A stretch of DNA of 64,000 nucleotides from positions 1 through 64,000 of the forward strand of contig NZ_LAQL01000016.1 of assembly GCF_001026905.1 (NCBI RefSeq), given 5' to 3'. The notes below the pieces were generated by a model that saw only the letters and a list, made by a program, of their open reading frames with translations, made no database searches and was not told the origin of the DNA. The position numbers were made by a program, and so were the translations under genes. The DNA comes from Kiloniella spongiae (GTDB lineage: Bacteria; Pseudomonadota; Alphaproteobacteria; Kiloniellales; Kiloniellaceae). Shown one piece after another: positions 1 through 8,150 of the stretch. Within the stretch, counting starts at the first letter, position 1. The number at the start of each line of letters is the position of its first letter.

Positions 1-327
1 GTTAAAAACTTTCTACGATTCATTAAAATTGTCTCCCTGCTGAGATATTTCCAATTTAGGAATATTATGGATTAGTAACAAAAACGTGAGGCACAGAATA
101 AGCAAGTTACTTCGCGAGCGCAATAAATCCTGTCATTTTACGGATAGTATTATTGCATAATGGCACTTAAATTTATGCATAACCTATATATAACAATTGG
201 ATAAGGTAAATTTATCATCAAATAGGCCCTGAAGTATCTATTCCTATACCCTCAGAAAATTAAAAAGCCACCGGTAAAAAACAAATAAAGAGTATAAAAA
301 TGGATTATCTCAGTCCTAAGTAAAGTC
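1..327. other. AT-rich non-coding left edge
   Basis: No convincing gene was found in the first 327 bases. The stretch is AT-rich and lies downstream of the leftward bpt gene. No clear terminator hairpin with a U-tract was seen. Short reading frames here have no ribosome binding site and no recognisable protein sequence. Confidence 0.5.
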
Positions 328-1053
328 TCAGAGATCTGAAGAAAGAGATAACTCTGTCCAGGCACCGCCTTGGAAAGCTTCGAGCGGGGTGAATTTGGAT
401 TTGTATGCCATCTTTTGAGATTCTTTAATCCAATATCCCAAATAGAGATAATGGAGCTTTCTGCGTCTAGCTTCATCCAAAAGCCACAAGATCATGTAAC
501 TCCCAAGACCTTTGTCAGATTGGCGAATATCAAAGAAGCTATAAACGGCGGAAACTCCATCATAAACCCAGTCAACCAAACAGGCTGAAACGAGGCTGTT
601 ATCTACAGCTCTGAATTCTATAATCTCTGAATCAATAGGACTGGTTTCAATCATATCCTTATAATCATCCCAGGACATATCGCTCATATCACCATCGCTA
701 TGGCGTTGCTGTACATAGGAACGAAAGAGACCAAACTGTTCCTCTGTCGCGACGGCTTTATAGGCTTTAGCTTCTAGGGGTTGATTTTTATTCCAAATCC
801 GTCGTTGAGATTTTGTCATCCTATAATTGTCGACACGAACACGGACAGAAAGACAATAGTCAGGATTGTTATAGATAGGACGATAGAGATAATTATGACT
901 GCGTCTGAAGCCAGCTTTTATAAGTAAATCGTATTGCTGAATAGCTTCATGATTTGAAAATTCGGTAACCAGCTTTCGTTCTTCTTCACCTTCTTTATAA
1001 GGGCAAGGCGCAGGAGGCGTTGTGAAGAAGAGTTGCGGTTTTGTGAATACCAT
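328..1053 (-). CDS. bpt: Aspartate/glutamate leucyltransferase (bacterial N-end rule)
   Basis: This 241-residue protein matches Bpt, the bacterial relative of Ate1. The family transfers leucine from Leu-tRNA to proteins with N-terminal Asp or Glu and so marks them for ClpS/ClpAP degradation in the cytoplasm. Visible hallmarks are the N-terminal PCPYKEGEEERKL segment (about residues 16-28), the YRPIY and CLSVRVRV strands (about 55-75), the SQRRIWNKN segment, and a GNAT-like C-terminal half with DKGLGSYMILWLLDEARRR. The length is normal for the family. It is a single leftward gene starting with ATG, and the next leftward gene (PAP2) is separated by a terminator. Confidence 0.93.
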   Translation of the reverse strand: MVFTKPQLFFTTPPAPCPYKEGEEERKLVTEFSNHEAIQQYDLLIKAGFRRSHNYLYRPIYNNPDYCLSVRVRVDNYRMTKSQRRIWNKNQPLEAKAYKAVATEEQFGLFRSYVQQRHSDGDMSDMSWDDYKDMIETSPIDSEIIEFRAVDNSLVSACLVDWVYDGVSAVYSFFDIRQSDKGLGSYMILWLLDEARRRKLHYLYLGYWIKESQKMAYKSKFTPLEAFQGGAWTELSLSSDL

Positions 1054-1104
1054 ATATCAAACACTATAATTATCGACTTTGATCGATTAAAGAATAAAGA
1101 GGCC

Positions 1105-1144
1105 AAAGAATAAACAGGACCGCTGCACATGGTCAACGGTCCTG
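1105..1144 (-). terminator. Rho-independent terminator after the PAP2 gene
   Basis: On the minus strand, CAGGACCG (1144-1137) pairs with CGGTCCTG (1122-1115), and the transcript then runs into the U-rich TTTATTCTTT. It sits about 50 bases past the PAP2 stop codon and separates that gene from bpt. Confidence 0.75.
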
Positions 1145-1195
1145 ATATTAACATTTCAAAAACTTATTCCAGTTTTATCTTCTGTAAATTTAATC

Positions 1196-1978
1196 TCAAG
1201 CTAATTTTCGAGCCAACTTAACAAAGGGAAGTGTCAGCGCAGTTGGTAAATTCAGAACTAAAACGTCGGCCAGTGTATTCAAAAAGCTTTCCGTCCAGCG
1301 AATTGCAGGAATCGTAAAAGTTAAAGCCATAATTGGAAGAATATGAATTGCACCGCCAACAAGCAGATCAGATAACCAGTGTGCACCAGCAACGGCACGG
1401 GCAGTGCCACCCAAAATAGCAATTGGCAAAGCGAGCCAGAAATATTTACGGCCTATCGCAAAATAGAAAAAGAAACCATAAATCCCGGCCACAACAGCAT
1501 GATTCCCAGGGAAACTGTCATCGGCACTTACTTTAGCTTCTAGCCATGGAACCAGCTCATTCAAATTATTGAAAGTGTCGCTGAAAATTAAAGAAGGGCT
1601 GAGAGACTCATAGGATCTGAAAGCATGTTTGGCGAAATAGACACCAACAACAATACCAATACCCATCACCAGCATATGACTTAAACGGAGGCTAAGAGGC
1701 CTGCTACGATCACCGATAACATACCAAAGGCATGGGATCGCCATGATAAGTCCATTCAATTTGTCAAATACTGGCGTATTTGTTGCTGCCCAAAAGATCT
1801 GCCAGGGCTCTCCCCAAGTCAAAGTAGCATTAACTGCCCAAAAGAAATCGACACTTACAGCGTGCCAAAGTTCACTTGTCGGTGCCCAGATATACGAAAG
1901 TCCGATAAGAACAGCCAAAGCGATTAAAATGGTCAGTTTTTTAACCTGCCACTCTGTTCCAAGAAGTTCACGCTGCAT
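1196..1978 (-). CDS. PAP2-family membrane phosphatase
   Basis: This is a polytopic membrane protein of about 260 residues with the lipid-phosphatase signature. A GNHA motif (in FPGNHAVVAG) stands in for PSGH, and ARAVAGAHWLSD fits the third motif with its catalytic His and Asp. The usual KX6RP first motif is only partly present (KHAFRSYESLSP lacks the Arg-Pro), so the substrate is uncertain; undecaprenyl pyrophosphate or another lipid phosphate is possible. The ATG at 1978 is preferred over the in-frame TTG five codons upstream, which has no SD. The active site would face the periplasm. Confidence 0.8.
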   Translation of the reverse strand: MQRELLGTEWQVKKLTILIALAVLIGLSYIWAPTSELWHAVSVDFFWAVNATLTWGEPWQIFWAATNTPVFDKLNGLIMAIPCLWYVIGDRSRPLSLRLSHMLVMGIGIVVGVYFAKHAFRSYESLSPSLIFSDTFNNLNELVPWLEAKVSADDSFPGNHAVVAGIYGFFFYFAIGRKYFWLALPIAILGGTARAVAGAHWLSDLLVGGAIHILPIMALTFTIPAIRWTESFLNTLADVLVLNLPTALTLPFVKLARKLA

Positions 1979-2150
1979 TTTTGTTTTTCTCAATAGTAAT
2001 CTGATAAAAATTCCACGTCTTTATTACCGAGAAAAACCCGATAAGACCAGATGAAAAGGTGACAGATTTATTAAGCGGTAATAAGGCTAAATTATGGAGG
2101 TACAGGAACTTGGTGATCTTCGTCGATATGAGATGATAATCAAGTCAGAA

Positions 2151-2657
2151 TTATCTTAAAATTTCATCAATCGTAGCTTCGGGAATTTCGTCGTTCACAA
2201 CGATCGTATTGGTCAAAAGATCGTGTAGAGTTCTTTTTTCATCATTGAAAAAAACAACAAGCAGAACCAAAAAGCTTGTTGCCGGAACAGTCAGATAAAA
2301 AATAATTGTGGTCAATAGAGCATGAACCAGAGTTACTGGTTTTCTGTCCATGGTGATCATCTTGATCCCCATTGCATTCATGCCCGGTGTCGCCCCTTGT
2401 TGAGACAAAAAATAACTGTGATAAAGCAGGGGAAGAAAGGATAATAAAGCGAGCAGGGGCGAGAGAATTCCAAAAGAGAGGATCGTTAGCATAAAAGTAA
2501 TGAAGCCAGCGATAAGTCCTAAGACAACGAGAATAATGAAATCAATGATATAGGCAAAGCAGCGATCAAAGAGAACACCCCTTGTATCTGATGGGCGAAT
2601 GCCAAATCTTAGTTTTTGCGCTACTTTATTAAAGCCTACGGCTTGTGCATCTGTCAT
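2151..2657 (-). CDS. RDD-family integral membrane protein
   Basis: This protein of about 168 residues has the RDD family pattern. An Arg/Asp-containing first helix (TRGVLFDRCFAYIIDFIILV) is followed by a second hydrophobic segment, the conserved Gly-Met loop (TPGMNAMGIKMI) and a last helix before a charged tail with KRTLHDLLTNTIVV. The biochemical role of RDD proteins is mostly unknown; some have been linked to ion transport. The ATG at 2657 is chosen because the longer reading frame begins with TTG and adds residues outside the family pattern. It is a single gene between PAP2 and motB. Confidence 0.8.
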   Translation of the reverse strand: MTDAQAVGFNKVAQKLRFGIRPSDTRGVLFDRCFAYIIDFIILVVLGLIAGFITFMLTILSFGILSPLLALLSFLPLLYHSYFLSQQGATPGMNAMGIKMITMDRKPVTLVHALLTTIIFYLTVPATSFLVLLVVFFNDEKRTLHDLLTNTIVVNDEIPEATIDEILR

Positions 2658-2771
2658 TCTATATAAATAAGAGGATCTGAGGCACAATACAAGATTTACT
2701 CGGCAAGATTAACACAACAAGACTTATTTTCTACTATGATGTAGCCCCATACGATTTATAGCAGTATCTTT

Positions 2772-3737
2772 CTATGTTGGGTCCGATGTGATGCTATTAA
2801 CATCAATAGTTTTCCCTTGATCCATCTTTTTCTTTAAAACTTCATCGTTATCTTTCAAAAGGATAATCGAAATTCGTCTGTTGATCTCAGCCGTTGGATT
2901 CTCCTTATCAAAAGGTTCCGTTGCAGCCAAACCTTCAACAGATGAAACACGATCAGTTGCTAAGCCAGCATTGATAAGGGCACGCCGGCTGGCATTTGCC
3001 CGCTCAGAAGAAAGCTCCCAGTTTGTATAGCCGTTGGCTGTTTTATAAGGTGTTGCATCAGTATGCCCCTTAATTGCGATCTGCTGATCGATATCCTTAA
3101 TCGCATCAGCAACCAACCCTAAAATCTTTTCCGTGTGATCAAGCATATTCGAAGCGCCACTCGGGAACATTGATGTACCATTTTGATCAACTAGTTGTAT
3201 CCTCAGTCCGTCCGGCGTTCTATCAATAAGCAGATTCTCTTCCAACCCGGCAAGATCCGAGTTATCCGCAATTGCAGTTTTCAAAGCAACAGCCGTTTCT
3301 TCAAACTGTTTTTGTTCTTGTTCGCGTCGAAATTCTTCCAATTGTTCTTCGTCCGCTTTGCCTTCGCCTTTTAAAGGATCTTTTTCTGCATTGGGATCAA
3401 CTTCATCGCTTTCTTCTTCCGGTGGCAACTGCATTTGCACACCAATGCTTGAAAAGTCAGAAACCAAGGCACCGTCTGCGGAAATTGATCGGCCGCCTAA
3501 TAATCCATCTGATCCACTTGTTGCTTTTGAAATATTGGAAGAGGGGGCAAAATAATCGGCGATGCCGAGTTTTTGTTCTTCTGTCGTCGCATTCAATAAC
3601 CAGAGAAGAAGAAAAAAGGCCATCATTGCAGTCACAAAGTCAGCGTAGGCAACTTTCCAGGCGCCACCATGATGTCCACCGTGTCCACCTTTCTTGACCT
3701 TTTTTATTATAACTTCGCCTTGAGCTTCCTCAGCCAT
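2772..3737 (-). CDS. motB: Flagellar motor stator protein MotB
   Basis: MotB forms the ion channel of the flagellar stator with MotA and anchors it to peptidoglycan. The 321-residue protein has a basic, Gly/His-rich N-terminus (KKGGHGGHHGG), one transmembrane helix (about 28-50) carrying the ion-binding Asp33 in YADFVTAMMAFFLLLWLL, an acidic linker (about 105-145), and a C-terminal OmpA-like peptidoglycan-binding domain (about 180-295) with IKGHTDATPY and NWELSSERANASRRAL. It follows motA on the same strand with a 77-base gap, so the two are probably one operon. The helix resembles proton-type MotB more than PomB, but ion choice cannot be proved from sequence. Confidence 0.96.
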   Translation of the reverse strand: MAEEAQGEVIIKKVKKGGHGGHHGGAWKVAYADFVTAMMAFFLLLWLLNATTEEQKLGIADYFAPSSNISKATSGSDGLLGGRSISADGALVSDFSSIGVQMQLPPEEESDEVDPNAEKDPLKGEGKADEEQLEEFRREQEQKQFEETAVALKTAIADNSDLAGLEENLLIDRTPDGLRIQLVDQNGTSMFPSGASNMLDHTEKILGLVADAIKDIDQQIAIKGHTDATPYKTANGYTNWELSSERANASRRALINAGLATDRVSSVEGLAATEPFDKENPTAEINRRISIILLKDNDEVLKKKMDQGKTIDVNSITSDPT

Positions 3738-3814
3738 TGTTCTTTTCCAGATTAACTAGCTTTAAAATTGATATATGAAAATTTAGGTGAAATTATGAAC
3801 CTTGATCAAAGCTC

Positions 3815-4678
3815 TTAACCCGGCGCGGGAAGTTCATTGGCAGCTTCTTCTACTTCATAAAAACTTGGTCGAACGTGAGACATAAGTGTTTTCCGGGCAT
3901 ATTCCACGGAAACCGTCGGGGCATTACCTGCCATATGAGCAAGTAAACCCGCTTTCAAGCATTCGTAATATCTGGAATCTTCTTCTGCAACTTTTGTAAA
4001 AGCAGAAGCCATAGGTGACACAAAACCATAAGCAGCAAGGATACCCGAGAAGGTTCCCACAAGTGCAGCGCCAATAAGTTTACCCAAAACTTCAGGAGGC
4101 TCACTAATAGAACCCATTGTATGAATAACCCCAAGAACCGCAGCCACAATCCCTAGAGCCGGAAGACCGTCTCCCAATCCAGCAAGGGCGCCACCAACGT
4201 TGGCGTCTTCCAAATGGTGTACCTCTAGCTCCTGATCCATCAAACCTTCTATTTCGTGAGGGTTATCAGCCCCGAGACTCATTAAACGAAGATAATCACA
4301 GACAAAAGAAACTGCATGATGATCGCCATGAAACTTTGGAAATTGGGAAAAGAGAGCAGATTCTTCAGGGTTCTCGACATGCTGCTCAAGAGCCAACATA
4401 CCTTTGGTCTTGGCCAATTTGTAAATCTGATATTGCAAGCAAAGAAGTTCTAGAAAATCTTCTTTTTTGTATGCCGGACCTTTAATCATACGACCAAAAG
4501 CAGAACCAATTCCTTTTAGTGTGGCTTTCGAGTTTGCACAAACCGTAGCCCCCATACCAGCACCAAGGATGATTACAAATTCAAAAGGTTGCCAAAGAAC
4601 CCCCATGTGTCCGCCGCCGGCCATATATCCACCGACAACACACGCACATACAACGATGAGACCTACAATAACTGTCAT
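3815..4678 (-). CDS. motA: Flagellar motor stator protein MotA
   Basis: MotA supplies most of the membrane part of the stator and transmits torque to the rotor protein FliG. The 287-residue protein begins directly with a transmembrane helix (MTVIVGLIVVCACVVGGYMA) and has the second helix at about 35-50. A large cytoplasmic loop follows (about 75-165), then the two conserved helices with the functionally important prolines and glycines (GDGLPALGIVAAVLGVIHTM and GTFSGILAAYGFVSPMAS). It lies just upstream of motB. Length and layout are normal for the long MotA subfamily found in alphaproteobacteria. Confidence 0.96.
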   Translation of the reverse strand: MTVIVGLIVVCACVVGGYMAGGGHMGVLWQPFEFVIILGAGMGATVCANSKATLKGIGSAFGRMIKGPAYKKEDFLELLCLQYQIYKLAKTKGMLALEQHVENPEESALFSQFPKFHGDHHAVSFVCDYLRLMSLGADNPHEIEGLMDQELEVHHLEDANVGGALAGLGDGLPALGIVAAVLGVIHTMGSISEPPEVLGKLIGAALVGTFSGILAAYGFVSPMASAFTKVAEEDSRYYECLKAGLLAHMAGNAPTVSVEYARKTLMSHVRPSFYEVEEAANELPAPG

Positions 4679-4801
4679 GACAGAAGTTCGATTCCTGATT
4701 AAAACCTATATTTCACATCATCACGGAATAAGGTTAACAAGTCGTAATTATCTGTAAAAACTAGTTAAATAATCCTCAAATTTTATATGAATATTTTGAT
4801 C

Positions 4802-5719
4802 TTAGCTAAAACGTCTGTGTTTTCGAAGAAGCATTGGTAAAATTTCAACCATTAAAATAGCACTTAAAATGAGAGAACAGCCAATCATACCGTTAATTTC
4901 CAGCCTTTCACCCAGTATCAATGCCCCTGCAATGGCTGCAAAAACGGTTTCCATACTTAAAATCAAGGCTGCATCAGCGGGTTGTGTATGAGATTGCCCT
5001 ACAACTTGAAGCGTAAAGGCAATACCCACAGATAGAATACCGGCATAGGCAATAAACCAGAAGGCATCTTTGAGTATTTCGAGGGTTAAGGTTTCCATGA
5101 CACCAGCAAACACGGCAGCAATTATTGCCGAAACTACAAACTGGATTGCAGCAAGGGTTAAGGGCATAGTTGTGCGCGCGGCTACCAATCCGACCAAGAG
5201 AACGTGCAGTCCCCAGAAAATGGTCGAAGTCAGAATAAGCGCATCCCCATATCCCAGCTGCAAACTTGAATCGACGCCACTTATAAGCGTTGTCCCTGAA
5301 AATGAACATGCAATAGCAATCCAGGTAATCCAGTGTGGCTTTTTGCGGAAAATAATCAGGCCAAGCAACGGAACCATCGGAACATAGAGAGCTGTTAAGA
5401 AGCCAGCATTGGTAACACTCGTATGAATAATACCATATTGCTGGATGATTGTTGCCGTGAAAAGTATGACACCAATCATAATCATCAAACATAAATCTTT
5501 TTTTGTAACAACCCAAAAAGATTTATGTTCAAGTGTTTTTTTCTTTTTTTGCCATTCTCTTATAGCCAGTGGCAAAACAACAAGAAATCCAAGAAGAAAC
5601 CGTGTTGAAGTGAAACTCATTGGGCCAATAATATCCATCGATACATGCTGGACAACAAACGTTGACCCCCAGATTGCCGCAGCAACTAACAACACAAGAT
5701 TGGCTTGAATACGAGACAT
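4802..5719 (-). CDS. EamA/DMT-family transporter
   Basis: This inner-membrane protein of about 305 residues has ten predicted hydrophobic segments arranged as two EamA repeats. The repeat signatures are AAAIWGSTFVVQ near the N-terminus and SILSVGIAFTLQVVGQ plus LILSMETVFAAIAGALILGERL near the C-terminus. Such proteins usually export metabolites or amino acids, but no substrate can be inferred. The ATG at 5719 is used; an in-frame GTG at 5734 is an alternative with a weak GAAG upstream. It is a single gene, divergent from the flavin reductase at 6001 across about 280 AT-rich bases in which no regulatory motif was recognised. Confidence 0.88.
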   Translation of the reverse strand: MSRIQANLVLLVAAAIWGSTFVVQHVSMDIIGPMSFTSTRFLLGFLVVLPLAIREWQKKKKTLEHKSFWVVTKKDLCLMIMIGVILFTATIIQQYGIIHTSVTNAGFLTALYVPMVPLLGLIIFRKKPHWITWIAIACSFSGTTLISGVDSSLQLGYGDALILTSTIFWGLHVLLVGLVAARTTMPLTLAAIQFVVSAIIAAVFAGVMETLTLEILKDAFWFIAYAGILSVGIAFTLQVVGQSHTQPADAALILSMETVFAAIAGALILGERLEINGMIGCSLILSAILMVEILPMLLRKHRRFS

Positions 5720-6000
5720 GACCTTTGAACTCACTACTACACTTCAACAAGTAAAACTGTTCCTCTATCGGCTTTTACATAAGCTTACAAGCAAGACAAT
5801 TCAGAGAAACAAACTTTGGCGAGAATTGAGAAGATGACATAAAAAAAGAGGTCGCTTTCAGAATACTTTAGCGTTTTTGTAGGTAATGTGAACGGGAATA
5901 CAAAAATTCAGTTGTTTTCCGTATTACTTTGTTTGTAGGGTGCCGTTACGCCTATCAAGGCAAGAAATACAGAATAATTTAATATATAGAGTACTCGGTA

Positions 6001-6480
6001 ATGGCTTTTAACTCTAATGAGTTTCGCAAAGTTTTAGGTAATTTTACGACTGGTGTGACTGTTGTCACAACGCGAGATAAATCAGGCATCCCCCACGGGT
6101 TGACTGCTAACTCATTTTCTTCTGTTTCACTTGAACCGCCTTTGATTTTGTTCTGTATTGATAAGCGATCAAACTGTCTGCCAGCTTTCAATGAAGCTGA
6201 CGCCTTTGCCATTAATATTTTAACTGACGGGCAAAAAGATATCTCGGATCGGTTTGCTTTTTCCGAAGAACGTTGGGAAGGTGTTAAAACACGTTCATTG
6301 GAAACTGGAGTGCCCATACTGGAAGGCTGTCTGGCTAATCTGGACTGTACGGTGCACGCGCAATATGACGCAGGCGATCATATTATCATTGTCGGTAAAG
6401 TTGAAGATACGCTTATCCAAAATGAAGGTGATCCACTGCTGTATTTTCGTGGAAAATATCGCGGCGTTCATATCGAGTGA
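6001..6480 (+). CDS. Flavin reductase-like domain protein
   Basis: This 159-residue protein belongs to the flavin reductase / FMN-binding split-barrel family. It has the N-terminal GNFTTGVTVVTTRD strand pair, the FMN-contacting GLTANSFSSVSLEPPLILFC segment, and a C-terminal GDPLLYFRGKYRGV motif. Members reduce FMN or FAD with NAD(P)H, often for a two-component monooxygenase. No partner monooxygenase is adjacent, so the physiological partner is unknown. It is transcribed rightward and converges with the interrupted cystathionine-enzyme gene, whose coding sequence ends only 17 bases away. Confidence 0.9.
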   Translation: MAFNSNEFRKVLGNFTTGVTVVTTRDKSGIPHGLTANSFSSVSLEPPLILFCIDKRSNCLPAFNEADAFAINILTDGQKDISDRFAFSEERWEGVKTRSLETGVPILEGCLANLDCTVHAQYDAGDHIIIVGKVEDTLIQNEGDPLLYFRGKYRGVHIE

Positions 6481-6497
6481 AATATTAATATTTCCTT

Positions 6498-7688
6498 TTA
6501 AGTTGCTATGTTTAAACAATTAAATGCATATTCCAGATCGTTAATTAAATCATCCACATCTTCAACTCCAACAGATAATCTGATAAGATTATCTGTTATA
6601 CCGATTACTTGTCTGTGTTCAGGTGAGACGGCAGCATGGGTCATGGAAGCGGGATGTTCAACCAGGCTCTCTACACCGCCCAAACTAACCGCGAGGGCAA
6701 AGAGTTCAACTCGTTCCAGAAAACGTTTACTCTCTTCCAGCCCGCCTTTGAGCGTGAAACTTACGATACCACCGCCAGACTTCATTTGTTGCTTACAGAG
6801 TGTATGTTGAGGATGACTTGGTAGTCCAGGGTACCACACCGTTTCAACCTGATCCTGTTTTTCCAGAAAACTCGCAATTTCGAGCGCATTATGACAATGA
6901 CGTTCCATCCGTAATGCCAATGTTTTTAAGCCTCTGAGCGCCAGAAAAGAATCAAAGGGTCCTTGAATGGCCCCCAACGCGTTTTGTAAATACTTTATCT
7001 TCTCACATAGTTCAGCATTTTCCCCGACAACAAGAATGCCCCCAATCATATCTGAGTGGCCGTTCAGATATTTGGTTGCTGAATGCATAACCATATCAAT
7101 GCCCAACTCTAGCGGGCGTTGGACCCAAGGAGAGCAGAAAGTATTATCGCAAACAGTAATAATGCCATGTTGCTTTGCAATGACCGCAATAGCCTGCAGA
7201 TCAACCAACTGGAGGAGTGGATTAGTTGGTGTCTCAATCCAAATCATCTTTGTTTCCGGTTTTAACGCCGTAATTAAATTATCGATTGAGGTTAAATCGA
7301 CAAAATCGATATCAAGTCCTGCAGAACGAGGGCGTACATCACGAAATAATCAGTGCGTTCCCCCATAAAGATCGTGCATAGCAATAACGTGAGAACCGCT
7401 ATCCAGTATATCCAGCGCTGTACTTATCGCAGCCAAGCCAGATGCAAAAGCAAGACCTAAGTGACCGCTTTCCAAATCAGCAATACAGCGCTCATATGCC
7501 TGTCGCGTCGGATTTTCTGTGCGACTGTACATATAGCCTTTGTTTGTCCCTAAACCATCCTGCACATAAGTTGACGTTGCATAAATTGGTTGCATGATAG
7601 CCCCTGTACTTGGATCAGGTTCTTGACCTGCATGAATTGTACGGGTTGCAAAAGAAAGTCGGTTTGGTCTTTTGGGGTTATCAAACAT
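6498..7688 (-). pseudogene. Cystathionine gamma-synthase/lyase-type PLP enzyme, interrupted by an in-frame TGA
   Basis: Read leftward, the frame codes for a Cys/Met-metabolism PLP enzyme of 396 codons, the usual full length. The N-terminal part (7688-7350) contains the YSRTENPTRQAYE and HDLYGGT motifs. The C-terminal part contains IETPTNPLLQLVDL, the PLP lysine in HSATKYLNGHSDMIGG, and SLGGVESLVEHPASMTHA. At 7350-7352 the codon after GGTH is TGA, where relatives normally carry Arg (GGTYRLF-like). The same frame then continues without further damage (LFRDVRPRSAG). A single CGA-to-TGA change explains it. It could be a recent pseudogene, a sequencing error or readthrough. No SD is evident for restarting at the internal ATG at 7247. 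Confidence 0.85.
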
Positions 7689-7701
7689 TATGAGGCTTCA
7701 C

Positions 7702-8046
7702 TTATGATGATTTTAAGTTGCTAACAATTTGAAACACTGCCTTTTCCGGATTGTTTTGACAAGACGTTAAGGTGATCTCCAAGAGAAGTTCTATCGCTTC
7801 CTGATCAAAGATCGGCTTTTGCTGAGCACCAGTAATATAACCATCAAGCCAGAAGGCAAAAGTCATCAAATCATCTTCATCAGCAAAAGCAGAACAGGGA
7901 ACCTCTTTGAAGCTTGGCTCTGAAGAAATTGCTTGATTATTAAAAACAAAAAAAGCCGACAAATATACGACGGCAATTATTTTACTCTGGTGGTTTTGGT
8001 TAGGTTGATTTTTGTTGTGGTGATATTGTCTGTGATTGTTCTTCAT
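7702..8046 (-). CDS. HdeA/HdeB-like periplasmic protein
   Basis: This protein of about 114 residues has a polar His/Asn/Gln-rich start, a hydrophobic signal sequence (about 23-38, ending NNQAISS) and a mature part resembling the HdeA/HdeB fold. That part has two cysteines (PCSAFADEDDL and TSCQNNPEKA) framing FAFWLDGYITGAQ, and the family's acid-chaperone proteins have a single disulfide in this arrangement. Family membership is inferred from this pattern. The ATG at 8046 is chosen because AAAGGA lies eight bases upstream; a longer frame to 8094 would translate the hairpin. The SD is buried in a hairpin at 8053-8077. Confidence 0.68.
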   Translation of the reverse strand: MKNNHRQYHHNKNQPNQNHQSKIIAVVYLSAFFVFNNQAISSEPSFKEVPCSAFADEDDLMTFAFWLDGYITGAQQKPIFDQEAIELLLEITLTSCQNNPEKAVFQIVSNLKSS

Positions 8047-8052
8047 TACGAA

Positions 8053-8077
8053 TATCCTTTCAAAAATTGAAAGGATA
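8053..8077 (-). promoter_or_regulatory. Hairpin sequestering the HdeA-like gene's SD
   Basis: On the minus strand the leader reads TATCCTTTCA, a five-base loop, then TGAAAGGATA, giving ten perfect base pairs. The 3' arm contains the SD-like AAAGGA, which ends eight bases before the ATG at 8046. A hairpin hiding the SD this exactly could act as an RNA thermometer or be opened by another factor. Function is inferred from position only. Confidence 0.55.
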
Positions 8078-8103
8078 CCGTTGATAACTGACAAGATACT
8101 GAT

Positions 8104-8130
8104 TGAAAAAGGGGCTTTTTGCCCCCTTTA
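8104..8130 (-). terminator. Terminator after threonine ammonia-lyase gene
   Basis: The minus-strand transcript forms GGGGC-AAAAA-GCCCC followed by a run of U (TTTTTTCAATC). It lies 20-45 bases beyond the stop codon of the gene ending at 8151. Confidence 0.8.
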
Positions 8131-8150
8131 GTTTAGATCAACAATATGAT

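Noticed and set aside
6479-6494. 16-bp perfect palindrome GAAATATTAATATTTC at the end of the flavin reductase gene
   Set aside because: It is purely AT-rich, has almost no loop and no U-tract; likely chance or a weak structure.
7247-7349. TGA in the cystathionine-enzyme gene as a selenocysteine codon
   Set aside because: The position is an Arg in relatives, not Cys, and no SECIS-like hairpin with a conserved loop was evident just downstream.
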